Numbered from the stretch's first letter, positions 7,993-16,557 are shown. The stretch: 16,953 bases of DNA from Methylophilaceae bacterium (GCA_017880825.1 JADGRN010000011.1:1-16953); one strand, 5' to 3'. Notes: generated by a model from the letters alone, not told the origin. A program made the numbers and translations.

Positions 7993-8316
7993 CTAATGTG
8001 ACAATATCCAGTCTACGAGAATACTGTAGTCAGTTTGAACCTTGATCTCGTTAGCATATGCGGGCTGTTCAGCTGCACCCCATACGCCGGAACCACCATT
8101 TTTCAGCTTAAGTATCAGCTTGTCCTTGATGCCTGGCTGAGATCTATATTTTGCCGCGATAGAACTAAACGAAGGACCGATCAAGTCAGTTTTTGCATGA
8201 TGGCACGCCATACAGCCATATCTTTGAGCCAATTGTTCGGCCGGTGATTCGGCAAAAGCAACGCCGACTGCACCCCAAAAAAACACCGCGATGCATATTA
8301 ACTGCCTAACTCTCAT
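7993..8316 (-). CDS. Mono-heme cytochrome c lacking an axial methionine
   Basis: A 107-residue paralogue of the adjacent downstream cytochrome. It has a signal peptide (residues 1-22, ending VAFA before ESPAEQ), the heme site CMACHH (35-40), LIGPSFSSIAAKY (45-57) and GGSGVWG (74-80), and the same W-[VI]-L-S-H C-terminus. Where its neighbour has TNVM with the ligand Met85, this protein has AAEQ, placing Gln84 at the ligand position. No methionine occurs anywhere after the heme motif. The sixth ligand must therefore be Gln84, another residue (for example His40 or the terminal His107), or be absent, giving an open heme site. Redox potential should differ from the partner, and ligand binding or sensing is conceivable; that is inference. 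AGGA at 8323-8326, six bases from the ATG, supports this start. Confidence 0.88.
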   Translation of the reverse strand: MRVRQLICIAVFFWGAVGVAFAESPAEQLAQRYGCMACHHAKTDLIGPSFSSIAAKYRSQPGIKDKLILKLKNGGSGVWGAAEQPAYANEIKVQTDYSILVDWILSH

Positions 8317-8352
8317 AAAACATCCTGACTACCCCTTACGTTTACCGCCTAA

Positions 8353-10374
8353 TCATAACCAATTTGGGTCTGCCTGCAAAGGACGAAGCATCCGCAGCAA
8401 ATCAGTCCAATCGTTAACAGCTGGTGAACACTCAACGCCGTGACACACCCAGGCGTTGACATCGTTTGTAATTGGCCGCGCAAGCGCCACCGGCAAAGCT
8501 TCCGGCATGGCTGGTAACGCCAGGCAAATCACGCGCGGCAGGTAGTACTGATCCAAGCGCTGGCGCCATTTTGCCAAGTCTGGTACTGGGCCGCGCAGAA
8601 TAACCAACGTAGGGGGCTTCAGATATTCGTCCAGTGCCGCAAGCAGATTGGGGCAGACAGCGGGATTGTTTAGCATGATGTCATCGAATGCCTTCAAACT
8701 GCGCTCCACTGCTTGCAGATAACGCGCTTCGCCCAGCATGTGTCCCAGCCGCTGCAAAGCAATTGCGGCAATTCCATTACCGCTGGGCGTGGCGTTATCG
8801 TAGCCCTGCTTGGGCCGGTGTATCAGCACCTCGTGACTGTGGCTGGTGAAATAAAAGCCGCCCGCTTCACTCTCAAACTGTTCCAGCAATGCTTCTGCCA
8901 AATCTTCCGCAAAGCCCATATCAACCGCCCGATACTCGGCCTGTATCAGTTCCAGCAGCGCATCCAGCAGAAAGGCGTAGTCATCCAGATAAGCGTTGAG
9001 GTGCGCTACATCATCCTTGCAAGTAGCCAGCAGGCGCTCATTCACCCACAGCTTGTTGTGAATGAAGTCGACCGCTTGCTGCGCAGCCGCTATCCAGTCC
9101 GGACGCCCCAACACGCGCCCGGCACGCGCCAGGCCCTTGATCGCCAGCGCATTCCAGGAGGTCAGGATTTTGTCATCGAGGCACGGACGGACACGTTGCT
9201 CGCGTGCCTGGAAAAGTTTGCTGCGTGCGCTGTTGAGCAAGGCTTCATCTTCTGCTGCGGGCTCGGCGGCCCGATAAGCGTGCCAGGCATGGCCTTCAAA
9301 ATTCGGCGCGCGGTCAAAGCCATAGCATCTGCTGGCGACACTGAATTCTTCCGGCGTCAGCAGGGCCTTGATCTGCTCTGGCTGCCAGACGTAATACTTG
9401 CCCTCTTCGCCCTCGGAATCGGCATCCAGCGAAGAATAAAACGCGCCATCCGGTGAGCGCATCTCGCGCAGCAGCCATTCCACCGTTTCTTCCATCACCT
9501 GTACAAAGCGCTGGTCTTTACTCACTTGCCAACCATCGGCATACAGGCAAAGCAGCTGAGCGTTGTCGTACAGCATCTTTTCAAAATGCGGAATCGCCCA
9601 GCGCTCGTCCACGCTGTAACGGCAAAAACCACCGCCAATCTGGTCGTAGATACCGCCTGCCGCCATGCTGCGCAGCATCTGCAGGGCCATTGCTTGCGGC
9701 TCGCGCTTGCCCTCGGCTGCGAGACGCAGCAGAAAGGCCACATCTGCCTGATTGGGAAATTTGGGCGCACTGCCGAAGCCGCCATGTTCGAAATCGAAAT
9801 TGCTTTTCAGCTGTTCAAAGCCGAGCTGAAAGCTATCTGCATTGGCAGTGACTACAGGGCTTGGTGCCGGAATACTGTGCGCAAATGCCTGCATTAATTG
9901 CCGATTCTGTTCGACAAGGTCCTGCTTGTGTTCGCGGTAAAACTCTGCCACACGCAGCACCAGATCACCGAAGCCGGGTAATTGATAACGCGGCGTTTTG
10001 GGGAAATAGGTGCCGCTGAAAAACGGTTCCTGGTTAGGGGTGAGAAACATGGTCAGCGGCCAGCCGCCGCTACGCTGCGACATCATGTTATGCGCAGCCT
10101 GGTAAATCTGGTCGATATCCGGACGCTCTTCGCGGTCCACTTTGATGTTGATGAAGTGCTGATTCAGCAAGGCTGCCACTTCGGCATCCTCGAACGACTC
10201 ATGCGCCATCACATGGCACCAGTGGCAGGCCGAATAACCGACTGACAACAGTATCGGCTTATCCAACTCGCGCGCCTGCTTGAGTGCTTCTTCACCCCAC
10301 GGATACCAGTCGACCGGGTTATGCGCATGCTGCCGCAGATAAGGGCTGGTTTCATGCGCTAGACGGTTAGACAT
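8353..10374 (-). CDS. YyaL/SSP411-type thioredoxin-domain protein
   Basis: This 673-residue protein belongs to the conserved family typified by Bacillus YyaL and human SPATA20 (DUF255/Thioredox_DsbH followed by a six-hairpin glycosidase-like barrel). The N-terminus [25 protein letters not shown] (split: [13 protein letters not shown] and [12 protein letters not shown], residues 3-27) is diagnostic. The thioredoxin-like site [11 protein letters not shown] has Cys50 and Cys53 (CHWC), followed by [15 protein letters not shown] (74-88) and the cis-proline region [12 protein letters not shown] (102-113). From about residue 190 an alpha/alpha barrel resembling N-acylglucosamine 2-epimerases follows, with [17 protein letters not shown] and [14 protein letters not shown]. 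Its biochemical function is not established. There is no signal peptide, so it should be cytoplasmic. It lies 18 bases after the mutarotase gene and 36 bases before the cytochrome pair. Confidence 0.93.
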   Translation of the reverse strand: MSNRLAHETSPYLRQHAHNPVDWYPWGEEALKQARELDKPILLSVGYSACHWCHVMAHESFEDAEVAALLNQHFINIKVDREERPDIDQIYQAAHNMMSQRSGGWPLTMFLTPNQEPFFSGTYFPKTPRYQLPGFGDLVLRVAEFYREHKQDLVEQNRQLMQAFAHSIPAPSPVVTANADSFQLGFEQLKSNFDFEHGGFGSAPKFPNQADVAFLLRLAAEGKREPQAMALQMLRSMAAGGIYDQIGGGFCRYSVDERWAIPHFEKMLYDNAQLLCLYADGWQVSKDQRFVQVMEETVEWLLREMRSPDGAFYSSLDADSEGEEGKYYVWQPEQIKALLTPEEFSVASRCYGFDRAPNFEGHAWHAYRAAEPAAEDEALLNSARSKLFQAREQRVRPCLDDKILTSWNALAIKGLARAGRVLGRPDWIAAAQQAVDFIHNKLWVNERLLATCKDDVAHLNAYLDDYAFLLDALLELIQAEYRAVDMGFAEDLAEALLEQFESEAGGFYFTSHSHEVLIHRPKQGYDNATPSGNGIAAIALQRLGHMLGEARYLQAVERSLKAFDDIMLNNPAVCPNLLAALDEYLKPPTLVILRGPVPDLAKWRQRLDQYYLPRVICLALPAMPEALPVALARPITNDVNAWVCHGVECSPAVNDWTDLLRMLRPLQADPNWL

Positions 10375-10392
10375 TCCGAGGTGGCTGGGGAT

Positions 10393-11301
10393 CTATAGCG
10401 TGGAACTGCTGTATTCAACGCCAAGCACATGCGTCTCGCCCGGTGCTACGGTGACCAGGTTATCCGCGGCATTGACCGGCTCGACACACAGCATGGTGCG
10501 CCAGCCTTCGTTTGCGCCCAAATCACCCATTTGCGCCGCCTTGTCTGCCCACGGCGTCCACACCACGGTGCTTTGGCTGCCTGACTTGCTAATCAGGATG
10601 CGGCGCTTCAGGCCGGGATCTTCGATACTGCAGGCAGTTTCGGTATTGACGTACACGCGGTCTGTCTCACCGCTAAAAGTAAGGTCGCCGGATTGATGTT
10701 TGCGCGCAAATTGCTCCACCTTGTCCAGATATTCCGTATTTGCCAGGCCAGTCACTTTGATCTTTTCGATATCGCTGATCTGCAGATAGGTGTGCAAAGC
10801 TTCGCCAATGACAAAAGCCTCTTTGCCCGTATTGGAAGTGGCAAGCTGCATTTTTAGCGTGTCGCCGATCATCATGGTCAGCTTCAATACACTGCCTCGC
10901 GGCCATTGCGCGTGCCACTGCGGATTATCCATCAGTTGCAGAGTCAGCCGCGTGGCGCCATCCGCTTCCGTTCCGCTCTCCACCACCTGCCATGGGCTTA
11001 TGCGGGCAAAGCCGTGAGCCGGTAGACTGGAATCCGTCGCATGCACGCCAAACCACGGCCAGCACACCGGCGCACCCCCATGCGGAGATTTACCCTGTGC
11101 CAATCTGCCAGCCGTCGACCACCACACCATTGGAACCGAAGCGCAACGCGGTTGCCAGCTCATCAAATGCGCGCCTTGCAGGCATAATCTGGCAGTAGCT
11201 TTTGTATTTTCTATTTCGGCGATGATCAGACCGCTGGCATCTTCAACAAAGCGCAATTGTGAGCCAATGCCGAAGCGGCTATTGAGTTGTTGTAGAGTCA
11301 T
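10393..11301 (-). CDS. yeaD: D-hexose-6-phosphate mutarotase (YeaD family)
   Basis: Enzymes of this aldose-1-epimerase branch interconvert the alpha and beta anomers of glucose-6-phosphate and related hexose phosphates in the cytoplasm. The 302-residue product aligns along its length with E. coli YeaD: LQGAHLMSWQP (41-51), GGAPVCWPWFG (75-85), SSLPAHGFAR (91-100), EALHTYLQI (167-175), TDRVYVN (213-219), VWTPW (247-251), MGDLG (258-262) and LCVEPVNA (271-278). His96 and His170 are the likely catalytic or substrate-binding histidines and Glu274 the likely catalytic base, by analogy with the superfamily. Start at 11301 gives the usual N-terminus; the ribosome binding site is weak in an A/T-rich spacer of 21 bases after ilvD, from which it is probably co-transcribed. 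Confidence 0.92.
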   Translation of the reverse strand: MTLQQLNSRFGIGSQLRFVEDASGLIIAEIENTKATARLCLQGAHLMSWQPRCASVPMVWWSTAGRLAQGKSPHGGAPVCWPWFGVHATDSSLPAHGFARISPWQVVESGTEADGATRLTLQLMDNPQWHAQWPRGSVLKLTMMIGDTLKMQLATSNTGKEAFVIGEALHTYLQISDIEKIKVTGLANTEYLDKVEQFARKHQSGDLTFSGETDRVYVNTETACSIEDPGLKRRILISKSGSQSTVVWTPWADKAAQMGDLGANEGWRTMLCVEPVNAADNLVTVAPGETHVLGVEYSSSTL

Positions 11302-11322
11302 TTTCTTGTATTTATTTTTAGT

Positions 11323-13173
11323 TTATTTTTCAATCTGGCTGACGTCGCGCACTGCACCTCTGGACGCGCTGGTGCTCATCGCCGCATAGGCGCGCAAGGC
11401 CGGGGATACGCTACGGGTACGCGCGACAGGCTTCCAGGCCTTGCTGCCTTTGGCTTCCATGGCCGCACGGCGCGCGGAAAGATCACCATCAGACACCGCC
11501 AGATGAATAGTCCGCTTAGGAATATCGATTTCGATGGTGTCGCCCTCTTCCACCAGGCCTATCGCGCCGCCTTCTGCAGCTTCCGGTGAAGCATGGCCGA
11601 TACTGAGGCCGGAAGTGCCGCCGGAGAAACGGCCATCGGTGAACAAGGCGCAGGCTTTGCCCAGGTCTTTGGACTTGAGGTAGCTGGTGGGATACAGCAT
11701 CTCCTGCATACCTGGCCCGCCGCGCGGGCCTTCGTAGCGAATCACCACGACGTCTCCGGCGACCACTTTATCCGCCAGAATGCCTTCCACCGCATCGTCC
11801 TGTGATTCAAAAATGCGCGCACGACCGGTGAATTTGAGGATGCTGTCATCCACGCCTGCGGTCTTGACGATGCAGCCATCCAGCGCGATATTGCCGTAAA
11901 GCACGGCCAGTCCGCCGTCCTGCGAATAGGCATGCGCCTTGTCGCGGATGCAACCCTCGGCGCGATCAACATCCAGATCAGGCCATAGCATGGACTGGCT
12001 GAAGGCAATGGTGGTGGAAATGCCGCCGGGTGCCGCACGATAGAATTTCTTCACCTCTTCGTCGGTCGTCGTTGTTACATCCCATTTTTCAAGCGCCGCA
12101 GCCATAGTCGGGCTATGCACGGTGGAGCAATCACGATGGATCAGGCCGGCACGATCGAGTTCGCTCAAAATGCCCATCACGCCACCGGCACGATGCACGT
12201 CTTCCATGTGGAATTTCGCGGTGGCGGGAGCGACTTTACACACACAAGGCACATGGCGTGAAATGCGGTCAATGTCGGACATGGTGAAATTCACGCCCGC
12301 CTCGTGCGCCGCCGCCAGCAGGTGCAGCACCGTGTTGGTAGAGCCGCCCATGGCCACATCCAGGCTCATGGCATTCTCAAACGCTTGCATGGTGGCAATG
12401 GAGCGCGGCAGCACGGAGTAATCATTCTGCTCATAATGGCGCTTGGCGAGATCGACGATCAAACGCCCAGCTTTCAGGAACAGTTCCTTGCGCGCGCTAT
12501 GGGTGGCCAAGGTGCTGCCGTTGCCGGGCAGGCTTAAACCCAGCGCCTCAGTCAGACAGTTCATGGAATTGGCGGTGAACATGCCGGAACAGGAACCACA
12601 GGTCGGACAGGCCGAACGCTCGATGGCATCGGACTCGGCGTCGCTTATCTTGCTGTCAGCCGCCGCCACCATGGCATCCACCAGGTCAAGCTTGTGCGTG
12701 TTACCCTGCCAGTTGACCTTACCCGCTTCCATCGGGCCGCCGGAGACAAACACCGTCGGAATATTCAGGCGCAATGCAGCCATCAGCATGCCGGGGGTGA
12801 TCTTGTCGCAGTTGGAGATGCACACCAGCGCGTCGGCACAGTGCGCATTGACCATGTATTCCACGCTGTCGGCGATCAAATCGCGGCTGGGCAGCGAATA
12901 CAACATGCCGCCGTGGCCCATGGCGATGCCGTCATCCACCGCAATGGTGTTAAATTCCTTGGCGACACCTCCGGCACGCTCGATTTCGCGTGCCACCAGT
13001 TGGCCGAGGTCTTTCAGATGCACGTGACCCGGCACAAACTGTGTGAAGGAGTTGGAAATGGCAATGATGGGCTTGGTGAAATCCTCATCTTTCATGCCGG
13101 TGGCACGCCACAAGGCGCGCGCTCCGGCCATGTTGCGGCCGTGCGTGGTAGTGCGGGAACGATATTCGGGCAT
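11323..13173 (-). CDS. ilvD: Dihydroxy-acid dehydratase
   Basis: IlvD dehydrates 2,3-dihydroxy-isovalerate and -methylvalerate to the 2-keto acids, the third step of valine and isoleucine synthesis. The product is 616 residues, the same length as E. coli IlvD, and starts [20 protein letters not shown] (1-20). Cluster motifs are NCDKITPG with Cys122 (121-128) and [12 protein letters not shown] with Cys195 (189-200); [20 protein letters not shown] (80-99) and [20 protein letters not shown] carry Mg and substrate residues. The position of the first cysteine of plant-type [2Fe-2S] enzymes is Gly49 here, so this should be the oxygen-sensitive [4Fe-4S] type. The reading frame is open for 77 codons further upstream, but that extension overlaps lgt and is not family sequence; GAGG six bases before the ATG supports the chosen start. 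Confidence 0.97.
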   Translation of the reverse strand: MPEYRSRTTTHGRNMAGARALWRATGMKDEDFTKPIIAISNSFTQFVPGHVHLKDLGQLVAREIERAGGVAKEFNTIAVDDGIAMGHGGMLYSLPSRDLIADSVEYMVNAHCADALVCISNCDKITPGMLMAALRLNIPTVFVSGGPMEAGKVNWQGNTHKLDLVDAMVAAADSKISDAESDAIERSACPTCGSCSGMFTANSMNCLTEALGLSLPGNGSTLATHSARKELFLKAGRLIVDLAKRHYEQNDYSVLPRSIATMQAFENAMSLDVAMGGSTNTVLHLLAAAHEAGVNFTMSDIDRISRHVPCVCKVAPATAKFHMEDVHRAGGVMGILSELDRAGLIHRDCSTVHSPTMAAALEKWDVTTTTDEEVKKFYRAAPGGISTTIAFSQSMLWPDLDVDRAEGCIRDKAHAYSQDGGLAVLYGNIALDGCIVKTAGVDDSILKFTGRARIFESQDDAVEGILADKVVAGDVVVIRYEGPRGGPGMQEMLYPTSYLKSKDLGKACALFTDGRFSGGTSGLSIGHASPEAAEGGAIGLVEEGDTIEIDIPKRTIHLAVSDGDLSARRAAMEAKGSKAWKPVARTRSVSPALRAYAAMSTSASRGAVRDVSQIEK

Positions 13174-13193
13174 GGCTAACCTCAGATAAAACG

Positions 13194-13199
13194 TATAAT
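13194..13199 (+). promoter_or_regulatory. Possible -10 box of lgt
   Basis: A perfect TATAAT lies in the 61-base divergent spacer between ilvD and lgt, 35 bases before the lgt start. There is no recognisable -35 hexamer at 16-18 bases; the expected place falls over the ilvD start codon. The same sequence read on the minus strand (ATTATAC) is a poorer -10 match. Low confidence. Confidence 0.3.
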
Positions 13200-13234
13200 T
13201 CTGTAATTCTAACTCATTCCCGCTGGCACCTCTC

Positions 13235-14023
13235 ATGCTGATACACCCACAACTCGACCCCGTCGCTATCCACCTCGGCCCTTTGGGCATCCATTGGTAC
13301 GGTCTGATGTACCTGCTTGGTTTTCTCAGCCTGTTGTGGCTGGGCAAATGGCGCGTGCGGCGCAATCCGCAATCCGGCTGGAAAGAAAGCGATATCGATG
13401 ACATCCTGTTCTATGGAGCGCTCGGCGTGATTCTGGGCGGGCGGCTGGGCTATGTGATTTTTTATCAGCCGGTGTATTACCTCGGCCATCCATTGGAGAT
13501 TCTTGCCCTCTGGCAAGGCGGCATGTCGTTCCACGGCGGCTTCCTGGGCGTACTGGCCGGTATGCTGGTATTCGCGCGCAAGACTGGCAAGCGCTGGCTC
13601 AATATCATGGATTTTGTCGCGCCATTGGTGCCAATTGGCCTAGGCGCTGGCCGTATGGGCAATTTCATCAATGGTGAACTGTGGGGCCGGACAACGGACG
13701 TGCCGTGGGGCATGGTATTCCAGCATAGCGATGGATTACCGCGCCATCCTTCGCAACTCTATGAATTCGGGCTGGAAGGCATCGTTTTATTTACCCTGCT
13801 GTGGTGGTATTCCAGCAAACCACGCCCAATTGGCGCGGTTTCGGCGCTATTCCTGATTGGTTATGGCACATTCCGGTTTTTGGTGGAATTCACGCGCGAA
13901 CCGGACAGCTTTTTAGGCTTATTGGCGATGGGTATGAGCATGGGCCAATGGCTGAGTTTGCCCATGGTACTGGCAGGGATAGGGATGCTGTTATGGTCAG
14001 GCAGGACGGGAGCTAAATCATGA
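13235..14023 (+). CDS. lgt: Prolipoprotein diacylglyceryl transferase
   Basis: Lgt is an inner-membrane enzyme that transfers diacylglycerol from phosphatidylglycerol to the lipobox cysteine of prolipoproteins, the first lipoprotein maturation step. The 262-residue protein has about seven hydrophobic segments and the family landmarks: [12 protein letters not shown] (19-30), [10 protein letters not shown] (68-77), MSFHGGFLG with His100 (97-105), the signature [16 protein letters not shown] (138-152 region) with Arg140, HPSQLYE (171-177) and FTREPD with Arg221 (219-224). His100, Arg140 and Arg221 correspond to the essential His103, Arg143 and Arg239 of E. coli Lgt. No clear ribosome binding site precedes the ATG; the start is supported by the conserved N-terminal helix. 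It is divergent from ilvD. It is slightly shorter than the E. coli enzyme but complete. Confidence 0.97.
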   Translation: MLIHPQLDPVAIHLGPLGIHWYGLMYLLGFLSLLWLGKWRVRRNPQSGWKESDIDDILFYGALGVILGGRLGYVIFYQPVYYLGHPLEILALWQGGMSFHGGFLGVLAGMLVFARKTGKRWLNIMDFVAPLVPIGLGAGRMGNFINGELWGRTTDVPWGMVFQHSDGLPRHPSQLYEFGLEGIVLFTLLWWYSSKPRPIGAVSALFLIGYGTFRFLVEFTREPDSFLGLLAMGMSMGQWLSLPMVLAGIGMLLWSGRTGAKS

Positions 14024-14049
14024 CGGCATCGACTCTGGCCAGCCGCTAC

Positions 14050-14090
14050 CATAGCTACCAGCTTACAGATTGTATCTGTACGATGCTATG
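14050..14090 (+). promoter_or_regulatory. Nested dyad symmetry upstream of the secretion-type ATPase gene
   Basis: In the 100-base spacer before the ATPase gene, TACAGAT (14064-14070) and ATCTGTA (14074-14080) form a perfect 7-bp inverted repeat around TGT. It is enclosed by a second pair, CATAGC (14050-14055) and GCTATG (14085-14090). A promoter-like pair, TTACAG (14063-14068) and TATGAT (14087-14092) with an 18-base spacer, straddles it. A 7-base direct repeat GCTACCA occurs at 14045-14051 and 14054-14060. This could be an operator over a promoter or an RNA hairpin in the leader; there is no T-run to make it a standard terminator of lgt. Confidence 0.4.
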
Positions 14091-14123
14091 ATCAATATTA
14101 AAGAATAATTATCTGGACATTTC

Positions 14124-16526
14124 ATGAATTCCATGACCGAAAATTTAAAGATTCAGTGGCCGCTCGCGCCTTATGCAAAACTTGCCAAAGCCGATTTGGA
14201 GAACCCATCGTGTGTCGTCTGGTTGCGCGATGGTAACAAGGTCAGTGGCCGGCTTGAGGCCTTCAATCCTGAGGCTGGTATTCTGGAGTTAACCCCTGAC
14301 GATGCTGCAGGTTCGTCACGCGCTATAGCTTTTGACACCCTGAAGCAAATCGAGCTCGATCAACCAATAAAATTAGTGAGCAGCACCACGCTGGTCAGCG
14401 AAACCGAAGGAATTTTCAGCCCCCCGGTGGTCAAGGAAATAGCTGTGCGCTACACCGACGGCGAGACGCTGAAAGGCAGTACATTCGGCTTTTTAAGCTC
14501 TAACATCGGGATTTATCTATACCTGGCTAATGCCGATTCGGCTTATGTCCGTAGTTTTATCCCGGCCGATATGGTCGAGAGCTACTCGCTGGGGACACCT
14601 ATAGGTGAATTACTGGTGGGGGAAAACTTTGCTTCCAGCGAAGAAGTTGATGCCGGCCTGCAAAAACAACAGGAGATGCGTGATCGCCTGATCGGTGGCT
14701 ACTTCACGGACGATGCCGTCATCGCACCGGATCAATTGTCCGAAGTGCTCAAAAGCTTGCGTAATGCCCCGGCCAGACGCTTGGGTGAGGCTCTGATTGA
14801 GGCCGGGCTGGCCAAACCAGCACAACTGGAGCAAGCACTGGCGGAGCAAGCCAAAAACAGAAAGCGCCAGCTCGGTGACATTCTGGTGAGCATGGGAATT
14901 GTCGACCAAGCCACCATCAATCGCCTGATGGCACGCAAGCTCGGTATACCCTATGTCAGTCTGGCGCGCTTCGATATTGATCCAAACGCCTTGAAACTGG
15001 TGCCGGAAAAGGTCGCCACCAAATACAACGTGATGCCAATTGCACTGCTTGATCAGCAATTATTCCTGGCCATGGAAAACCCCCTGTTGATTGAGCCGCT
15101 GAACGAAGTACGTTTCTACGCCAAGAGAAGCGTGGAGCCGGTCATGGCCGACGCAAACGAGATTCGCTCTGCCATCCGCAACTACTATGGCAACTCCAAC
15201 TTCGGCGATCTCGCCTCAGAATTGTCCGAGGCACTGGAAGCAAAAGAATTGTCGGAAGAAGAATCCGAACTCAGCGAGTCGGACAACACCCTGACGCGCC
15301 TGGTCAACAAAATCATCCTTGACGCACACCATCAAGGCGTTTCCGACATCCATATCGAGACCTATCCAGGTCGACAAAAAAGCATCATCCGCTTCCGCAA
15401 GGACGGTGTGATGCTGAGTTACTTCAGCCTGCCATACAATTATCGTAACGCCATGGTGTCGCGCATCAAAATCATGGCGAACCTGGATATATCCGAAAAG
15501 CGCAGGGCGCAGGACGGCAAGATCGATTTTTCCAAATTCGGTCCGGCGCAGATTGAGCTGCGGGTTGCTACCATCCCGACCAATAATGGTCTGGAAGATG
15601 TGGTGCTGAGACTGCTCAATAGCGGAAAACCCATTCCATTGGCACAGGCCGGTCTGCATCAGGAGGTGCTGGAACAGATCATGGTCATCTCCAAACGCCC
15701 GCACGGCATGTTTCTGGTTTGCGGACCGACCGGCTCCGGCAAGACCACCACACTGCACTCGGTGCTTGATCACATCAATACCCCTGAACGCAAAATCTGG
15801 ACGGCAGAAGACCCGATTGAAATCACCCAGAATGGATTACGCCAGGTACAGATCAATCCGAAGATCGGCTGGACCTTCGCCACTGCGCTACGGGCTTTTT
15901 TGCGCGCGGACCCGGATGTGATCATGGTGGGTGAAATGCGTGACCGCGAAACCGCGCAGATTGCCATCGAGGCCTCCCTCACCGGCCACCTGGTACTGTC
16001 CACGCTGCATACCAACAGTGCGCCCGAGTCGGTGGTGCGCCTGCTTGACCTCGGACTGGATCCATTCAACTTTGCCGATGCATTGCAAGGCGTATTGGGT
16101 CAGCGGCTAGCGCGAAGATTATGCAATGATTGCAAACAGGCAAGAACGGCAAGCGACGAAGAATTAGATGCCCTGATCAGTGAATATTGTCTGGTTTATG
16201 AGCAGGCAAAATGCCCTGCACCGAGCCGCACGACTCTGCTCAAGGGATGGCGTACTCAATATGCCAACAAGAAAGGGCAGTTCACGCTGTATGCCCATGT
16301 CGGCTGCTCCAAATGCGACAACAAGGGGTATAAAGGCCGCATTGCCTTGCACGAACTGCTGAATATCGACCATAACTTGAAGCATTTAATCCAGACCCAC
16401 GCACCTTTGGCGGAGATGCTGTCGGCCGCATTGCTTGCCGGCATGCATACCCTGAAGCAGGATGGCATTGAAAAGGTGCTGGCCGGACACACCGATATAG
16501 AGAAAGTCAGAGAGGTTTGCAGCTAG
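14124..16526 (+). CDS. GspE/PilB/MshE-type secretion ATPase with extended N-terminus
   Basis: This 800-residue protein belongs to the ATPases that power type II secretion, type IV pili and MSHA-like pili. The C-terminal part is a complete motor: N2-like domain (about 385-500, SDIHIE at 407-412), Walker A GPTGSGKTTT (534-543), Asp box WTAEDPIE (559-566), Walker B DPDVIMVGEMRD (596-607), His box STLHTN (626-631), and a zinc-binding tetracysteine, Cys667/Cys670 and Cys728/Cys731. The linker at 360-388 is strongly acidic. The N-terminus is unusual: two copies of a DG-containing beta-rich module (about 30-78 and 106-155), then four 30-residue repeats (about 159-272), the third matching the MshEN cyclic-di-GMP-binding consensus. 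The rest of the MshEN domain runs to about 356. No secretion or pilus gene lies beside it, so the system it serves is unknown. The ribosome binding site is weak and a second ATG lies three codons in. Confidence 0.9.
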   Translation: MNSMTENLKIQWPLAPYAKLAKADLENPSCVVWLRDGNKVSGRLEAFNPEAGILELTPDDAAGSSRAIAFDTLKQIELDQPIKLVSSTTLVSETEGIFSPPVVKEIAVRYTDGETLKGSTFGFLSSNIGIYLYLANADSAYVRSFIPADMVESYSLGTPIGELLVGENFASSEEVDAGLQKQQEMRDRLIGGYFTDDAVIAPDQLSEVLKSLRNAPARRLGEALIEAGLAKPAQLEQALAEQAKNRKRQLGDILVSMGIVDQATINRLMARKLGIPYVSLARFDIDPNALKLVPEKVATKYNVMPIALLDQQLFLAMENPLLIEPLNEVRFYAKRSVEPVMADANEIRSAIRNYYGNSNFGDLASELSEALEAKELSEEESELSESDNTLTRLVNKIILDAHHQGVSDIHIETYPGRQKSIIRFRKDGVMLSYFSLPYNYRNAMVSRIKIMANLDISEKRRAQDGKIDFSKFGPAQIELRVATIPTNNGLEDVVLRLLNSGKPIPLAQAGLHQEVLEQIMVISKRPHGMFLVCGPTGSGKTTTLHSVLDHINTPERKIWTAEDPIEITQNGLRQVQINPKIGWTFATALRAFLRADPDVIMVGEMRDRETAQIAIEASLTGHLVLSTLHTNSAPESVVRLLDLGLDPFNFADALQGVLGQRLARRLCNDCKQARTASDEELDALISEYCLVYEQAKCPAPSRTTLLKGWRTQYANKKGQFTLYAHVGCSKCDNKGYKGRIALHELLNIDHNLKHLIQTHAPLAEMLSAALLAGMHTLKQDGIEKVLAGHTDIEKVREVCS

Positions 16527-16532
16527 TCAACC

Positions 16533-16549
16533 CTTGTCATTTTGACAAG
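16533..16549. terminator. Hairpin between convergent genes, possible weak terminator
   Basis: CTTGTCA (16533-16539) and TGACAAG (16543-16549) form a perfect 7-bp stem with a TTT loop, 6 bases after the ATPase stop and 8 bases beyond the stop of the convergent ybdD gene. Placement fits a shared terminator, but the stem is short and neither strand has a good T-run after it. Confidence 0.45.
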
Positions 16550-16557
16550 TTCAAAGA

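Noticed and set aside
8713..9456. 247-residue plus-strand frame
   Set aside because: It is antisense to the YyaL-like gene, which is fully supported by conserved motifs.
13174..13404. 77-codon upstream extension of ilvD
   Set aside because: The extension overlaps the start of lgt on the other strand and has no dehydratase similarity; the start at 13173 gives the standard 616-residue protein with a ribosome binding site.
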